Shown piece by piece: positions 1-8,295 of a stretch of 64,000 nt of DNA; position 1 is the stretch's first letter, and every line of letters starts with the position of its first letter. Origin of the DNA: Paracoccus wurundjeri (GTDB taxonomy: Bacteria; Pseudomonadota; Alphaproteobacteria; Rhodobacterales; Rhodobacteraceae); NCBI RefSeq assembly GCF_030678915.1, contig NZ_JAUUTZ010000021.1, positions 22,238 to 86,237 of the forward strand. The letters are read 5' to 3'. The notes under the pieces were generated by a model, which saw only the letters and a program-made list of their open reading frames with translations, was not told the origin of the DNA and made no database searches. Both the position numbers and the translations under genes were made by a program.

Positions 1-471
1 AAGGCGCTGGTGCATCGCCCGCAGATCCTTGTGCTGGATGAGCCGACAGCGGGTGTGGACATCACCCTGCGCGCGATGCTGTGGAACAATGTCCGCAGAT
101 TGAACGAACAGGGGATGACGATCATCCTGACCACGCATTATCTGGAGGAAGCTGAAGAGATGTGCGATGAGATCGCCATCATCAATCACGGCGAACTGAT
201 CGTGAAACAGGGTACGCGCGAATTACTTGGCCGCACCGATGGCAAGACGCTTGTCATCGACACCGGCGCGCGGGTGGAACTGCCCGCCTTGCCCGAAGGC
301 GCGCGGCCCGAGTGGCGATCCGACGGGCGGTTGGCGATCAGCTATCCGCCCTCGCGAATCCGTGCAGATCAGTTGATCGACGCGCTGCGCGGCGCAAATG
401 TGCCGATCAGGGATGTCGCCAGCGAGCAGCCCGATCTGGAGGATGTCTTCGTCGAATTGACCCGCAACTGA
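1..471 (+). CDS. ABC transporter ATP-binding protein, C-terminal part (truncated by window edge)
   Basis: The reading frame is open from the first base and ends in TGA, so only the last ~156 residues are present. The visible part starts at the Walker B region (ILVLDEP), followed by a D-loop (AGVD) and the switch histidine (ILTTHYLEEAEEMCDEIAI). This is typical of YadG/CcmA-type ATPases that drive ABC-2 family exporters. The C-terminal ~70 residues after the helical subdomain form the small accessory domain found in that subgroup. Walker A and the LSGGQ signature lie outside the window. The ABC-2 membrane partner is not downstream, where the next gene is on the other strand, so it is probably upstream. 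The substrate cannot be inferred. Confidence 0.9.
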   Translation, partial: KALVHRPQILVLDEPTAGVDITLRAMLWNNVRRLNEQGMTIILTTHYLEEAEEMCDEIAIINHGELIVKQGTRELLGRTDGKTLVIDTGARVELPALPEGARPEWRSDGRLAISYPPSRIRADQLIDALRGANVPIRDVASEQPDLEDVFVELTRN

Positions 472-514
472 CGCGGTGGGCAGCGCGCCCGTATCGCGCG
501 CGCTTTTCCCTGCC

Positions 515-898
515 TTAGCCGCGTCGGCTGAGCATTGGCCCCATGATCCGGCCGCCCATGATATGCAGGTGGAAATGCGGAACCTCCTGCACGCCATCGG
601 ATCCGGCATTGGTAATGGCACGGAAGCCGTTGCCGCCATTCGCCTGCCCAAGTCCTTCTGTCGCGATCACCTCGGCGCAAAGCCGCATGAACGCGGTGAT
701 CTCATCCGCCGAGGCATTGGCAGAAAAATCCTCGAAGCTGATATATTTCCCCTTGGGGATGACCAGGACATGGCTTGGCGCCTGTGGCGTTATATCGCGA
801 AACGCCAGCGCGTGGTCGTTCTCGGCAACGGTATCGTTCGGAATTTCACCCCGGAGGATGCGGGCGAAGATGTTCTGGTCGTCGTAGTCGAAAGCCAT
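515..898 (-). CDS. HIT family (histidine triad) nucleotide-binding protein
   Basis: The 127-residue product is the normal size for a HINT/HinT-like protein. It carries the histidine triad near the C-terminus (VPHFHLHIMGG, the HxHxH motif with the nucleophilic central His), preceded by the family N-terminal region (IFARILRGEIP) and a conserved HVLVIPK strand. Members hydrolyse purine nucleoside phosphoramidates or acyl-adenylates in the cytoplasm; the physiological substrate in bacteria is usually unclear. It ends tail-to-tail with the ABC ATPase gene and lies 11 bp downstream of the glycosyltransferase gene on the same strand, so it may be co-transcribed with it, although no functional link is evident. 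Confidence 0.92.
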   Translation of the reverse strand: MAFDYDDQNIFARILRGEIPNDTVAENDHALAFRDITPQAPSHVLVIPKGKYISFEDFSANASADEITAFMRLCAEVIATEGLGQANGGNGFRAITNAGSDGVQEVPHFHLHIMGGRIMGPMLSRRG

Positions 899-909
899 GG
901 AATTCCTGT

Positions 910-2487
910 CTAATCTGCGAAAAGATGTTCGGTGCCTGCCAGATCCTGCGCGATCTCGGGCGCGACGTCCAGAAAGCGCGCGATCGACAGGGCATTGCGT
1001 TCAAGAGATTGCGCGCTGGCAATCGTTTCGAAATGCTCGAAATTCATGTCCCGCAATCTTTCGGATTCCTGTTCAAGATCGGCGCGCACGATCGGAAGCA
1101 GCCGCGCAAGCACATCGTCCGGGGTTGTGTTTCCAGCCAGACCGATCCGGTTCATATGACCGCGCATATAATCGTCATCGAACTCGCTGTCGACGAAGAG
1201 GATCCGGCTTTCCGCCTTGTCGCTGACGAAATCCGAAATCAGCGAAAGCGCCGAGGGATCGATGCACAGGACCAGCTGCCGGCTGTCATATTCGTCGAAC
1301 AGCAGGCGCAGCAGGGCGCGGCGATGGCGCTGGCGCTTGGTCAGGCTGGAGGCGACACCGCCAAGCCAGGGCAGGCTCGCGTCCTGCTCGTCAAAAAGAT
1401 AATCCAGTGCGGGAATATCCGTGAGCGCGCGAATCCTGGATGTCAGGCGTTTGGCGATATGCCATTTCTTGGCGACAATCAGATGCACGATCTGATTCCT
1501 GCCCAGATTACCCTCGCTTTCCCAGAAGCGCGGCGCGAACCGTCGCCCGACCCGGCCACGCTCGGTCAGGAAGCGGAACAGGCGCGGGCCCTCATCCGAG
1601 ATCACGAATTCCTGACCGCTGGCCTGCCAGAGCGCGCCGAGCTTCTCTCGCAATTCCAGCGCTTCGGCACTGATCTTGCGGGCGAAAAGGAAATCCTGGC
1701 GCAGCAGGAGATCGTAGTGATCATTATAGAATGTCGCGGGCATCCCGTAATCGGTGAACATCAGGAAAGTCAACGTACGCCGGTGAATCTCGGCTTTGGG
1801 AACCAGATGCGCGACCAGCGTCTGGAAAAAGGTTTCATCCGGGATCCATGTGGTCGTGAAGAAGCGCATCACGTCCTTGCGCTGCTTGCAGAAATCTAGG
1901 ATCCGGGTGACCGTGTTGCGGCGCAGGCACCACCATTGCGAACCGATCATGATTTGCAGATCTGCAGGAATCGGGCGTTGAAGCCGGAAACGCTGCTGAA
2001 ATTCGAGATTGGCGTAGAACAGTTTCTTGTGTTTCCGCTCATTGAAGAAGTGGCGATAGATCAGCCGCTCTTCCTTGATCCCGGTCTTGATCCAGTCGCT
2101 TTCGAAGAAATCGAAGCTTTCGATGAAGTCTCCGTCGATTCGCTCGAGGAAGGAATGCGCGTATTCCCCCGATTTGATCGGCATGCAGTCGCCTGACAGC
2201 ATGTAGAAATGCGTCGCATCCGGGAAAGCTTCGACCGCCGATTCGACCGCCAGGAGGCTGGCATCGACCAGCGACCAGTCCCCCCAGCCGCATTTCAGCC
2301 GTTTGGCGGCGAATGTGACGCCGGATTCGTCCTTCAATGCGTCCTGTATGCGTTGAAAATACTTGTCCGGAGCATTTGCGTCGAAATGGATCGAGACATA
2401 ATCTCCGGTGGCGCAAAGCCTTCTGGCCTGCGCGATGACCCCTTCGGGATCCTTGTGAGTCAATAGGATAAAAGCAATTCTTGTCAT
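910..2487 (-). CDS. GT14-type glycosyltransferase (beta-1,6-N-acetylglucosaminyltransferase-like) with C-terminal DUF5928-type region
   Basis: The N-terminal ~260 residues resemble the core-2/I-branching GT14 fold: a hydrophobic first strand with a TH motif (IAFILLTHKDP), a central FYMLSGDCMPIK segment containing the acidic sugar-nucleotide site, and SQWWCLRR followed by WIPDETFFQTL, the family 'pDE.f' element. The remaining ~260 residues are a separate region that in Rhodobacteraceae is called DUF5928; this assignment is from memory of the family. No signal peptide or membrane segment is evident, so it probably acts at the cytoplasmic face on a polysaccharide or glycolipid acceptor. It is divergent from a sulfotransferase gene, suggesting a shared role in a sulfated surface glycan. 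The sugar donor is unproven. Confidence 0.85.
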   Translation of the reverse strand: MTRIAFILLTHKDPEGVIAQARRLCATGDYVSIHFDANAPDKYFQRIQDALKDESGVTFAAKRLKCGWGDWSLVDASLLAVESAVEAFPDATHFYMLSGDCMPIKSGEYAHSFLERIDGDFIESFDFFESDWIKTGIKEERLIYRHFFNERKHKKLFYANLEFQQRFRLQRPIPADLQIMIGSQWWCLRRNTVTRILDFCKQRKDVMRFFTTTWIPDETFFQTLVAHLVPKAEIHRRTLTFLMFTDYGMPATFYNDHYDLLLRQDFLFARKISAEALELREKLGALWQASGQEFVISDEGPRLFRFLTERGRVGRRFAPRFWESEGNLGRNQIVHLIVAKKWHIAKRLTSRIRALTDIPALDYLFDEQDASLPWLGGVASSLTKRQRHRRALLRLLFDEYDSRQLVLCIDPSALSLISDFVSDKAESRILFVDSEFDDDYMRGHMNRIGLAGNTTPDDVLARLLPIVRADLEQESERLRDMNFEHFETIASAQSLERNALSIARFLDVAPEIAQDLAGTEHLFAD

Positions 2488-2654
2488 GGGTTCCCCGCAG
2501 TAATGCGGTCAATTAATTGCGTGGCGCGTTTATTGCGTTGAAAATCTTCGCAGGGTTTGCTTTGTGTCTGTATCAATTTTGACTGCGCGAGCAAGCCGGA
2601 TGGCCCCCATTTGGTAAATTTGCGCCCACTAATAGATATAGAAGAGAGTGCGAT

Positions 2655-3473
2655 ATGGGGTTTCCCGGCGTTTGGATGACCGAAAGCGAAAGTTTGATCT
2701 ACCGTGTGGTTCCGAAATGTGCCTGTTCGACCATTGGCCAGATCATGTTCTATTCGGACCACGGACGTTACTTCGATGGCGATATCCACGATTCGACAAC
2801 CGGATTACATAAATGGAATCAAGATGGTAGTCAGGAGCCGATCCGGAATGCGGTGCTGGGGCACAAGACACCGGCCTTTACCTGTGTCCGTAATCCATAC
2901 ACACGGATTCTGTCGTCCTTTTTCGACAAGATCGCGGGCATTCAGCGGAACGGCAAGCGCTATCGCGGCAAACTGGTGCCGCAGCTGATCCAGCGCTACG
3001 GCATCGATGTCGGCAGCCCCGAGAACGGCTTCGATTTCGACCAGATCGCCAGCTTTCGCCGCTTTCTGCTATTCGCGCGGGACACGATCCGCTGGCGGCG
3101 CCCGATGGAGCCGGATATCCACTGGTCGGCAATGTCCGGCCATATCTCGACCTTCATCGGAAGCGGCGGCAGATATGACCGGATCTTCTTCACCGAGAAG
3201 TTCAATGAGGGTATGCAAAAGGTTTTGGGCGACACGAAACCCGCCCATAAGCTTGATCTGAAGAAGGTGCCGCGCTTCAACGAATCGGAAGGGCATGGCC
3301 CCAAGCGCGCGCATAAGGTCAGTGCCTATTTCGACGACCTGTCGCGGCATCTGATCTGGGAAATGTACAAGGACGACTTCCTGTTGTTCCGCTATGATTT
3401 CGACGATCCGGACAACAAGATGCCGATCGGCGAGGTGGATCTGGACGAGGTTCACGCCAAGCTCCGTTACTGA
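2655..3473 (+). CDS. Sulfotransferase family 2 (Sulfotransfer_2-like) protein
   Basis: The 272-residue protein contains the two PAPS-binding elements of carbohydrate sulfotransferases. The 5'-phosphosulfate loop is VPKCACSTIGQIMFY near residue 19, and the 3'-phosphate element is CVRNPYTRILSSFFDKI near residue 77. The C-terminal ~100 residues include a typical FTEKFNEG and DDFLLFRYDFD tail. It should transfer sulfate from PAPS to a sugar acceptor, in keeping with the divergent glycosyltransferase. The start is supported by a purine-rich site (AGAAGAGAG) upstream of the ATG. No signal peptide is visible. The gene begins in a locally AT-richer stretch and is followed by a strong hairpin terminator, so it is a single-gene unit. 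Confidence 0.85.
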   Translation: MGFPGVWMTESESLIYRVVPKCACSTIGQIMFYSDHGRYFDGDIHDSTTGLHKWNQDGSQEPIRNAVLGHKTPAFTCVRNPYTRILSSFFDKIAGIQRNGKRYRGKLVPQLIQRYGIDVGSPENGFDFDQIASFRRFLLFARDTIRWRRPMEPDIHWSAMSGHISTFIGSGGRYDRIFFTEKFNEGMQKVLGDTKPAHKLDLKKVPRFNESEGHGPKRAHKVSAYFDDLSRHLIWEMYKDDFLLFRYDFDDPDNKMPIGEVDLDEVHAKLRY

Positions 3474-3498
3474 ACCGGCGATCGGATCTTCTGAATGA

Positions 3499-3545
3499 GG
3501 GGCGGGATTCAGGCGCGGACGGGCCGGAATCCCGCCCCTGTTTGT
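3499..3545 (+). terminator. Rho-independent terminator of the sulfotransferase gene
   Basis: A perfect 12-bp inverted repeat, GGGGCGGGATTC paired with GAATCCCGCCCC, with a 16-nt loop is followed by a T-rich run (TGTTTGTT). It starts 25 bp after the sulfotransferase stop codon and closes that unit before the sigma factor gene. Confidence 0.85.
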
Positions 3546-3663
3546 TCCGTTTGAATATGTCGTGACGGCGTTCCTGCGCCGCGCATCTTATGGGTGCTGA
3601 TGGGACGATGCCGCCCGGGTGAAAAAATTTTCGCAGAAACCCAAGATCCTGTGCCCGGCAGAC

Positions 3664-3678
3664 GTCATAAGTTATGAC
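3664..3678. promoter_or_regulatory. Perfect palindrome abutting the ECF sigma start codon
   Basis: GTCATAA-G-TTATGAC is a 7-bp-arm inverted repeat whose last base directly precedes the ATG assigned to the sigma gene. Its position suggests an operator or translational control site. No ribosome binding site is seen between it and that ATG, so either translation begins elsewhere or the message is leaderless. Function is inferred from position and symmetry only. Confidence 0.4.
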
Positions 3679-4221
3679 ATGCGCATGAACGTGACAGACG
3701 AAGATCTTGCTCTGGCGGCGGCCGGCGGTGATGCGGATGCCTTCGAGGCTCTGCTGTTGCGCAATTATGACCGGCTGTTCGGGCTGTGCTTCCGTCTGAC
3801 CGGCAACAGGGCCGAGGCCGAGGATCTGACACAGGATATCTGCGCCGCGCTGCCCTCGAAACTGGCGGGTTTCCGCGGCGAGGCCAGGGTCACGACCTGG
3901 CTTTACCGTGTGGCCCTGAATGCGGCGGTGGACCGCAGGCGCAAGGCGTCGCGTTATGCGCGGGCAATGGAAGGCTGGGGCGATTGGGAACTCGGCCGCC
4001 AGAGTGCCATCGCGGAAGAACAGCAGGATATCGCGTGGCTTCACGCCGCCATGAGACATCTCAGCGATACTCTGCGCGATACATTGGTGCTGGTTCTGGA
4101 AGGCCTGAGCCATGCCGAGGCGGCGGATATTTTGGGTGTCCCCGAAGGAACCGTTGGCTGGCGGGTCGCCGAAGCCCGGAAACGCCTGCGCGAATTGAGA
4201 GAGAAGGAGGAGGCGCAATGA
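3679..4221 (+). CDS. ECF-type RNA polymerase sigma factor
   Basis: The ~180-residue product has the two-domain layout of extracytoplasmic function sigma factors. Region 2 is at residues ~10-85 (LLLRNYDRLFGLCFRLTGN, AEDLTQDICAAL, FRGEARVTTWLYRVALNAAVDRRRK). Region 4, at residues ~120-175, has an HTH (LSHAEAADILGVPEGTVGWRVAEARKRLREL). The start is uncertain. A GTG further upstream at 3619 extends the frame by 20 residues unlike the family; the chosen ATG fits family length but has no clear Shine-Dalgarno, and an ATG two codons later is also possible. The stop overlaps the ATG of the following VWA gene by 4 bp (ATGA), so the two are translationally coupled. That suggests the VWA protein is its regulator or principal output. 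Confidence 0.9.
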   Translation: MRMNVTDEDLALAAAGGDADAFEALLLRNYDRLFGLCFRLTGNRAEAEDLTQDICAALPSKLAGFRGEARVTTWLYRVALNAAVDRRRKASRYARAMEGWGDWELGRQSAIAEEQQDIAWLHAAMRHLSDTLRDTLVLVLEGLSHAEAADILGVPEGTVGWRVAEARKRLRELREKEEAQ

Positions 4222-6173
4222 CCTCCGGTCATGACGATCCGGATCTGGACGATCTGAAGCGCGCGATGCAAGCCGCGACGCCGCTGCCCGATCCTGTGCG
4301 GCGAGCGGAGAATCTGGCGCTTGCCAAGAAAAACTTCGTGGCGACCCAAGGATCCGGGACGGCCGCGCGTCAAAACTCTGAACGTTCCGAAAAGCGGGGC
4401 GTGTTCAGAGGAGTTTTCGACATGCTTATGACCAGAACCGCCGCTGCCGGACTGACCGCAACGACCGCGCTTGTCGCCGTTGGAGCCCTGTTCTTCACGC
4501 CCGCCGGACGCGATCTGATGACGCCGCCCTCGGATATGTCGCGCCCCGAAGTCGCTGCGCAGCCGGAAGCAGCCGCCAGCGACGCGCCTGCCATCGCCAA
4601 GACCGAGGCGCCGGCAGCGCAGGACCTGCAGGCGGAATCCACGCTGGCCCGACCGCTGGCCGATGAGGCCGCCGGTTATAACGCCCAGCTTCGTGACGCT
4701 ACGCCTGCGCCGATGGCGCGTGTCAGTATCGCTCCGGATATTGCCCCTGCGCCGCCCCCGGCCAATACCGAGCAATTCTCGAATACGGATGACAACCCCC
4801 TGCATGTCGTGGCCGAGGATCCGGTTTCGACCTTTTCGATCGACGTCGATACAGCCTCTTACACGCTGGTCCGTTCGTCGCTGAATGCCGGGCAGATGCC
4901 GCCGCGCGATGCCGTGCGGGTCGAAGAGATGATCAATTATTTCCCCTATGACTATCCCGCCCCCGGCCCGGGCGATGCCAGCCCGTTCAAGCCGACTGTC
5001 AGTGTTTTCGAGACGCCGTGGAACCCCGATACAAGGCTTGTCCATATCGGCATGCAGGGCGAATTGCCGGCTATCGAAAACCGTCCTCCGCTGAATCTGG
5101 TCTTTCTGATCGACACATCTGGCTCGATGGATGAACCGGCGAAACTGCCCTTGCTGGCCCAGAGCTTCAGGATGATGCTGTCGAAGCTGAACCCCGACGA
5201 TCAGGTCGCCATCGTGACCTATGCGGGGAATGCCGGAATTGCGCTTGAGCCGACACCTGCCTCGGACCGGGGCGCGATCGAGAAAGCCCTTGCCGGGTTG
5301 CAGTCCGAAGGTTCGACCAATGGCGAGGGCGGGCTTGAAGAGGCTTACCGGCTGGCCGGCGAGATGTCCGAAGAGGGCGAGGTGTCGCGCGTGCTGCTGG
5401 CGACCGACGGAGATTTCAATGTCGGGATCGATGACCCGGACGCCCTGACCGATTTCATCTCGGACAAGCGTGACAGCGGGATCTATCTTTCGGTGCTGGG
5501 CTTTGGCCGGGGGAACCTGCAGGACGATACGATGCAGGCCCTTGCTCAGAACGGCAATGGCACGGCCGCCTATATCGATACGTTGAACGAAGCCCAGCGC
5601 GTGTTGGTCGATCAGCTTGCCGGGGCACTGTTCCCCATTGCCGACGACGTGAAGATTCAGGTCGAGTTCAACCCGGCGGTGATCGCCGAGTACCGGCTGA
5701 TCGGTTATGAGACCCGTGCCTTGCGGCGCGAGGATTTCAACAATGATGCCGTCGATGCCGGAGAGCTGGGCGCCGGGCATTCCGTGACCGCAATCTACGA
5801 GGTGACACCGGTGGATTCGCCTGCCCGCAAGGCCGATCCGTTGCGCTATGCCAGGCAGGAAATGGACAGCGAAGCGGCGGGAAAATCGGATGAGCTGGGC
5901 CTGCTGCGTTTGCGCTGGAAAGATCCGGGGGAAAGCGAAAGCCAGCTGATGGAGTTCCCGATCACCGAAACGGATCATCCCGGTTCCGAGGCGGAATTCG
6001 CCGCTGCGATTGCAGGTTTCGGGCAGCTTCTGCGCGGTTCCACCTTCCTGCAGGATTGGGGATACGAGGATGCGATTGCCCTTGCCACGGCCAATCGCGG
6101 GGCCGATGAATTCGGTTATCGCAATGAAGCGGTGCAGTTGATGCGCCTTGCCGAGACTTTGGCGGCGGATTGA
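4218..6173 (+). CDS. Membrane-anchored VWA domain protein (YfbK-like, DUF3520 C-terminus), coupled to the sigma gene
   Basis: The protein has 651 residues counting from the ATG that overlaps the sigma stop. Residues 1-68 are a polar, presumably cytoplasmic segment. Residues ~76-96 form one hydrophobic helix (AAAGLTATTALVAVGALFF). Residues ~100-185 are an Ala/Pro-rich linker. Next comes a YfbK N-terminal-type region containing STFSIDVDTASYT, then the VWA domain with an intact MIDAS motif (D299-T-S-G-S). The C-terminal ~160 residues match the DUF3520 type found after VWA in YfbK proteins. The topology places the metal-binding VWA domain in the periplasm. The N-terminal segment sits where an anti-sigma domain would be expected, which is my inference. 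A hairpin terminator follows, so this is a two-gene operon. Confidence 0.85.
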   Translation: MTSGHDDPDLDDLKRAMQAATPLPDPVRRAENLALAKKNFVATQGSGTAARQNSERSEKRGVFRGVFDMLMTRTAAAGLTATTALVAVGALFFTPAGRDLMTPPSDMSRPEVAAQPEAAASDAPAIAKTEAPAAQDLQAESTLARPLADEAAGYNAQLRDATPAPMARVSIAPDIAPAPPPANTEQFSNTDDNPLHVVAEDPVSTFSIDVDTASYTLVRSSLNAGQMPPRDAVRVEEMINYFPYDYPAPGPGDASPFKPTVSVFETPWNPDTRLVHIGMQGELPAIENRPPLNLVFLIDTSGSMDEPAKLPLLAQSFRMMLSKLNPDDQVAIVTYAGNAGIALEPTPASDRGAIEKALAGLQSEGSTNGEGGLEEAYRLAGEMSEEGEVSRVLLATDGDFNVGIDDPDALTDFISDKRDSGIYLSVLGFGRGNLQDDTMQALAQNGNGTAAYIDTLNEAQRVLVDQLAGALFPIADDVKIQVEFNPAVIAEYRLIGYETRALRREDFNNDAVDAGELGAGHSVTAIYEVTPVDSPARKADPLRYARQEMDSEAAGKSDELGLLRLRWKDPGESESQLMEFPITETDHPGSEAEFAAAIAGFGQLLRGSTFLQDWGYEDAIALATANRGADEFGYRNEAVQLMRLAETLAAD

Positions 6174-6195
6174 AGCGGACCTGTCCGGATGCCGG

Positions 6196-6221
6196 GGCCG
6201 GGCGCATGCGTCCGGCCTTTT
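6196..6221 (+). terminator. Terminator of the sigma/VWA operon
   Basis: The inverted repeat GGCCGG...CCGGCC encloses a self-complementary CGCATGCG core and is followed by TTTTCC. It lies 22 bp after the VWA stop codon. Confidence 0.75.
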
Positions 6222-6366
6222 CCTATACGGGAATCGGATCGGACAGGTGCCGGTGACGCTTTGGGCAGCGTTTGGGGCATAGCGGAAATCAGGTTTGAAC
6301 TTGCATCCCGATAAGGCATGGTTCAGGGCTTGGGCGCATCAGGACACGGATTTTCAAGGCGGATCG

Positions 6367-7065
6367 ATGACGGAAACAGGCATATTGGATCATCCCCATG
6401 AACATGCGATGGCGATCAGGTATCAGCAGCGTTCTGCGGAGATCAAAGCCTTGCAGCGGCAATGCTATGCGCTTGCCACGCTGAGATTGCGGGCCATTGT
6501 CGAGGCGGCGGGCGGATCGGGCGCAGGGCTGGCGGTCGTGTCTGATATCGATGAGACGATTCTGGACAACGCTGCCGTCATGGCCCATGCGATGAGCTGG
6601 CCGACAAGGCAAGACAAGATCGATATCTGGAAATTATGGGAGCGCGAGGGTCAGCCGCATTTGATTCCGGGCGCGGCGGATTTCTTCGAGCTTGCGGATG
6701 AGCTTGGCGTAACGATCTTCTATGTTTCCGACAGGTTCGACGAGAACAAGATCGCCACGATCGCCACCTTGTCACGGCTTGGGCTTCCGCAGGTGGATGC
6801 AGATCATGTGCGGCTGCTTGGACCACCCAAGGCCGAGCGACGCATTGCCATCGAAAAATCGCACAGGATCATATTGCTGCTGGGCGACACGTTGCATGAT
6901 TTCGACGATGCCTTCGCAGGCAGCCCACTGGAAGAACAGCACCGCTTGACCGAAGAACATGCAAGGCGCTTCGGCGAAGACTGGATCGTGTTTCCGAATG
7001 CCGGTCATGGCACATGGATGGAAGCGGAACTTCTGCCGTGGGACGCGCCGATACGCAGCCTTTAA
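6367..7065 (+). CDS. HAD superfamily acid phosphatase, class B / lipoprotein e(P4) family, without signal peptide
   Basis: The 232-residue product carries the HAD motif I VVSDIDETILDN, with catalytic DxD and the DET variant typical of class B and P4-type acid phosphatases. Motif II is the FYVSDR strand, and motifs III/IV appear in KSHRIILLLGDTLHDFDD. Such enzymes dephosphorylate nucleoside monophosphates or related small phosphoesters. P4 homologues are usually exported lipoproteins, but here no signal sequence or lipobox is seen from either possible start. The ATG chosen is preceded by AAGGCGG at proper spacing; an in-frame ATG 72 bp upstream adds residues with no signal-peptide character. 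The enzyme is therefore probably cytoplasmic. It converges with the ornithine cyclodeaminase-like gene across a dispersed repeat. Confidence 0.85.
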   Translation: MTETGILDHPHEHAMAIRYQQRSAEIKALQRQCYALATLRLRAIVEAAGGSGAGLAVVSDIDETILDNAAVMAHAMSWPTRQDKIDIWKLWEREGQPHLIPGAADFFELADELGVTIFYVSDRFDENKIATIATLSRLGLPQVDADHVRLLGPPKAERRIAIEKSHRIILLLGDTLHDFDDAFAGSPLEEQHRLTEEHARRFGEDWIVFPNAGHGTWMEAELLPWDAPIRSL

Positions 7066-7104
7066 AGTCTGTCGCGCCCCTCCGGATCCGCTTCCCCTCT
7101 TTCT

Positions 7105-7205
7105 GCTTCTTCTTTGTCCAAATACCTCGGGGGTCCGGGGGCTGGCCCCCGGCCATCGCGGGACGCAAGTAACCGGCGTTTTCGCTTCAACGCGACGGGC
7201 TCTGA
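7105..7205 (+). repeat. Dispersed intergenic element, copy A
   Basis: This is the fullest copy of a family seen five times in the window. A pyrimidine leader (CTTCTTCTTTGTCCAAATACC) is followed by a GC hairpin (CCGGGGG-CTGG-CCCCCGG) and a tail (CATCGCGGGACGCAAG...CGGCGTTTTCGC...CGCGACGGGCTCTGA). It follows the phosphatase gene in the sense direction and separates it from a convergent gene. It probably acts as a terminator, but the conserved tail beyond the hairpin is more than a terminator needs. Confidence 0.75.
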
Positions 7206-7235
7206 CCGTCTGGGTTCATCTGGCCGAGAGGAAAA

Positions 7236-8138
7236 TTATTCCATTGCGTCAAGAATGTAACGTGCGGTCATCAGATCCAGGTGCGCGCCGCCGCCATTCT
7301 TGGCAATCGTGATCTCATCCTGGGACCGGCGCGTATAATCGCCTGACGACAGGTCATAGAAATCCGCGACGATATCCGTCTTTGCGATGACACCGTTATC
7401 AAGCGGAATCTGTATTTCGCCGATATGACCGATGGTGGTGCTGCGGCTGTCGACGAAAATCCGGGCGCGTTTCAACGCTGCGTCATCCACCTCGCGCATA
7501 TCGGGGCGATAGGCTCCGATCAGGTCCAGATGCGTTCCGGGTTGCAGCCAGTCGCCTTGCAGCACGGGATGGGTCGCCATGGTGGTCGTGGCGATCAGAT
7601 CCGCATCGCGGCAGGCGGCGGGCAGATCGTCGACCGCGATTGCATCCATCCGTGCGGCAAGGTCGCGGGCCGCGCTTGCTGTGCGGTTCCAGATGCTGAT
7701 GCGGATGCCCGGGAAGGCCGCGCGATAGGCCTCGATCATCGAGGCGGCGACATTTCCGGCGCCGACGATCAGGGCGTTTGCGCTGTCCTTGCGGGCAAGT
7801 CGCCGCGCCGACAAAAGGCTGTCACCGGCGGTTTTCCATTTGGTGACAAGGTGGAAATCGATCAATGCGACAAGTTCGCCGCTTGCATCACCGAACAGAT
7901 TCACCGCTCCGTTGACCATCGGCAGGCCGGTTTGGGGATTGCCGGGGAAGATCGTCGCGGGTTTGACCGCCAGACCCAGCCCGTCGATCCATGCCGAACG
8001 GGTCAGCAGCGTGTCATCGCCGCGATAAAGGAAACTGTCGGAAATCTCTGCCCGGGGCAGGCTGTGACCTTCGGCAAGCGCATCGGTCAGGGCAAGCCAG
8101 TCAAGACGGGACTCGGCTTCGGAAGTAATGATCTGCAT
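7236..8138 (-). CDS. Ornithine cyclodeaminase / mu-crystallin family protein
   Basis: The 300-residue NAD(P)-dependent protein has a Rossmann motif ALIVGAGNVAASMIEAYRAAFP near residue 115 and the family pattern of an N-terminal substrate domain (SRSAWIDGLGLAVKPATIFPGNP) plus GAYRPDMREVDDAAL. Family members include ornithine cyclodeaminase, L-lysine cyclodeaminase, alanine dehydrogenase (archaeal), delta-1-pyrroline-2-carboxylate reductase and ketimine reductases. The sequence alone does not decide between them. The gene is monocistronic, divergent from mscL, and no proline or hydroxyproline catabolic neighbours are present to narrow the function. Confidence 0.85.
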   Translation of the reverse strand: MQIITSEAESRLDWLALTDALAEGHSLPRAEISDSFLYRGDDTLLTRSAWIDGLGLAVKPATIFPGNPQTGLPMVNGAVNLFGDASGELVALIDFHLVTKWKTAGDSLLSARRLARKDSANALIVGAGNVAASMIEAYRAAFPGIRISIWNRTASAARDLAARMDAIAVDDLPAACRDADLIATTTMATHPVLQGDWLQPGTHLDLIGAYRPDMREVDDAALKRARIFVDSRSTTIGHIGEIQIPLDNGVIAKTDIVADFYDLSSGDYTRRSQDEITIAKNGGGAHLDLMTARYILDAME

Positions 8139-8295
8139 GTTCGATCCTTGGTTTCCGTCAACCTAGAACAGATCGGGGCAGAATGAAAAGCGCAGTATCC
8201 ATCCGGGTTGCAAGGGAATTGCGTGTCGCGCAAGGGTGGATTAACCTTTATGTCAGTGCGGGAGGGACCGCCGATCACAGAGGACAGCAAAAGCC

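Noticed and set aside
4041..5978. A 645-codon antisense frame opposite the VWA gene
   Set aside because: The plus-strand gene has a complete MIDAS motif and operon context; the antisense frame has none.
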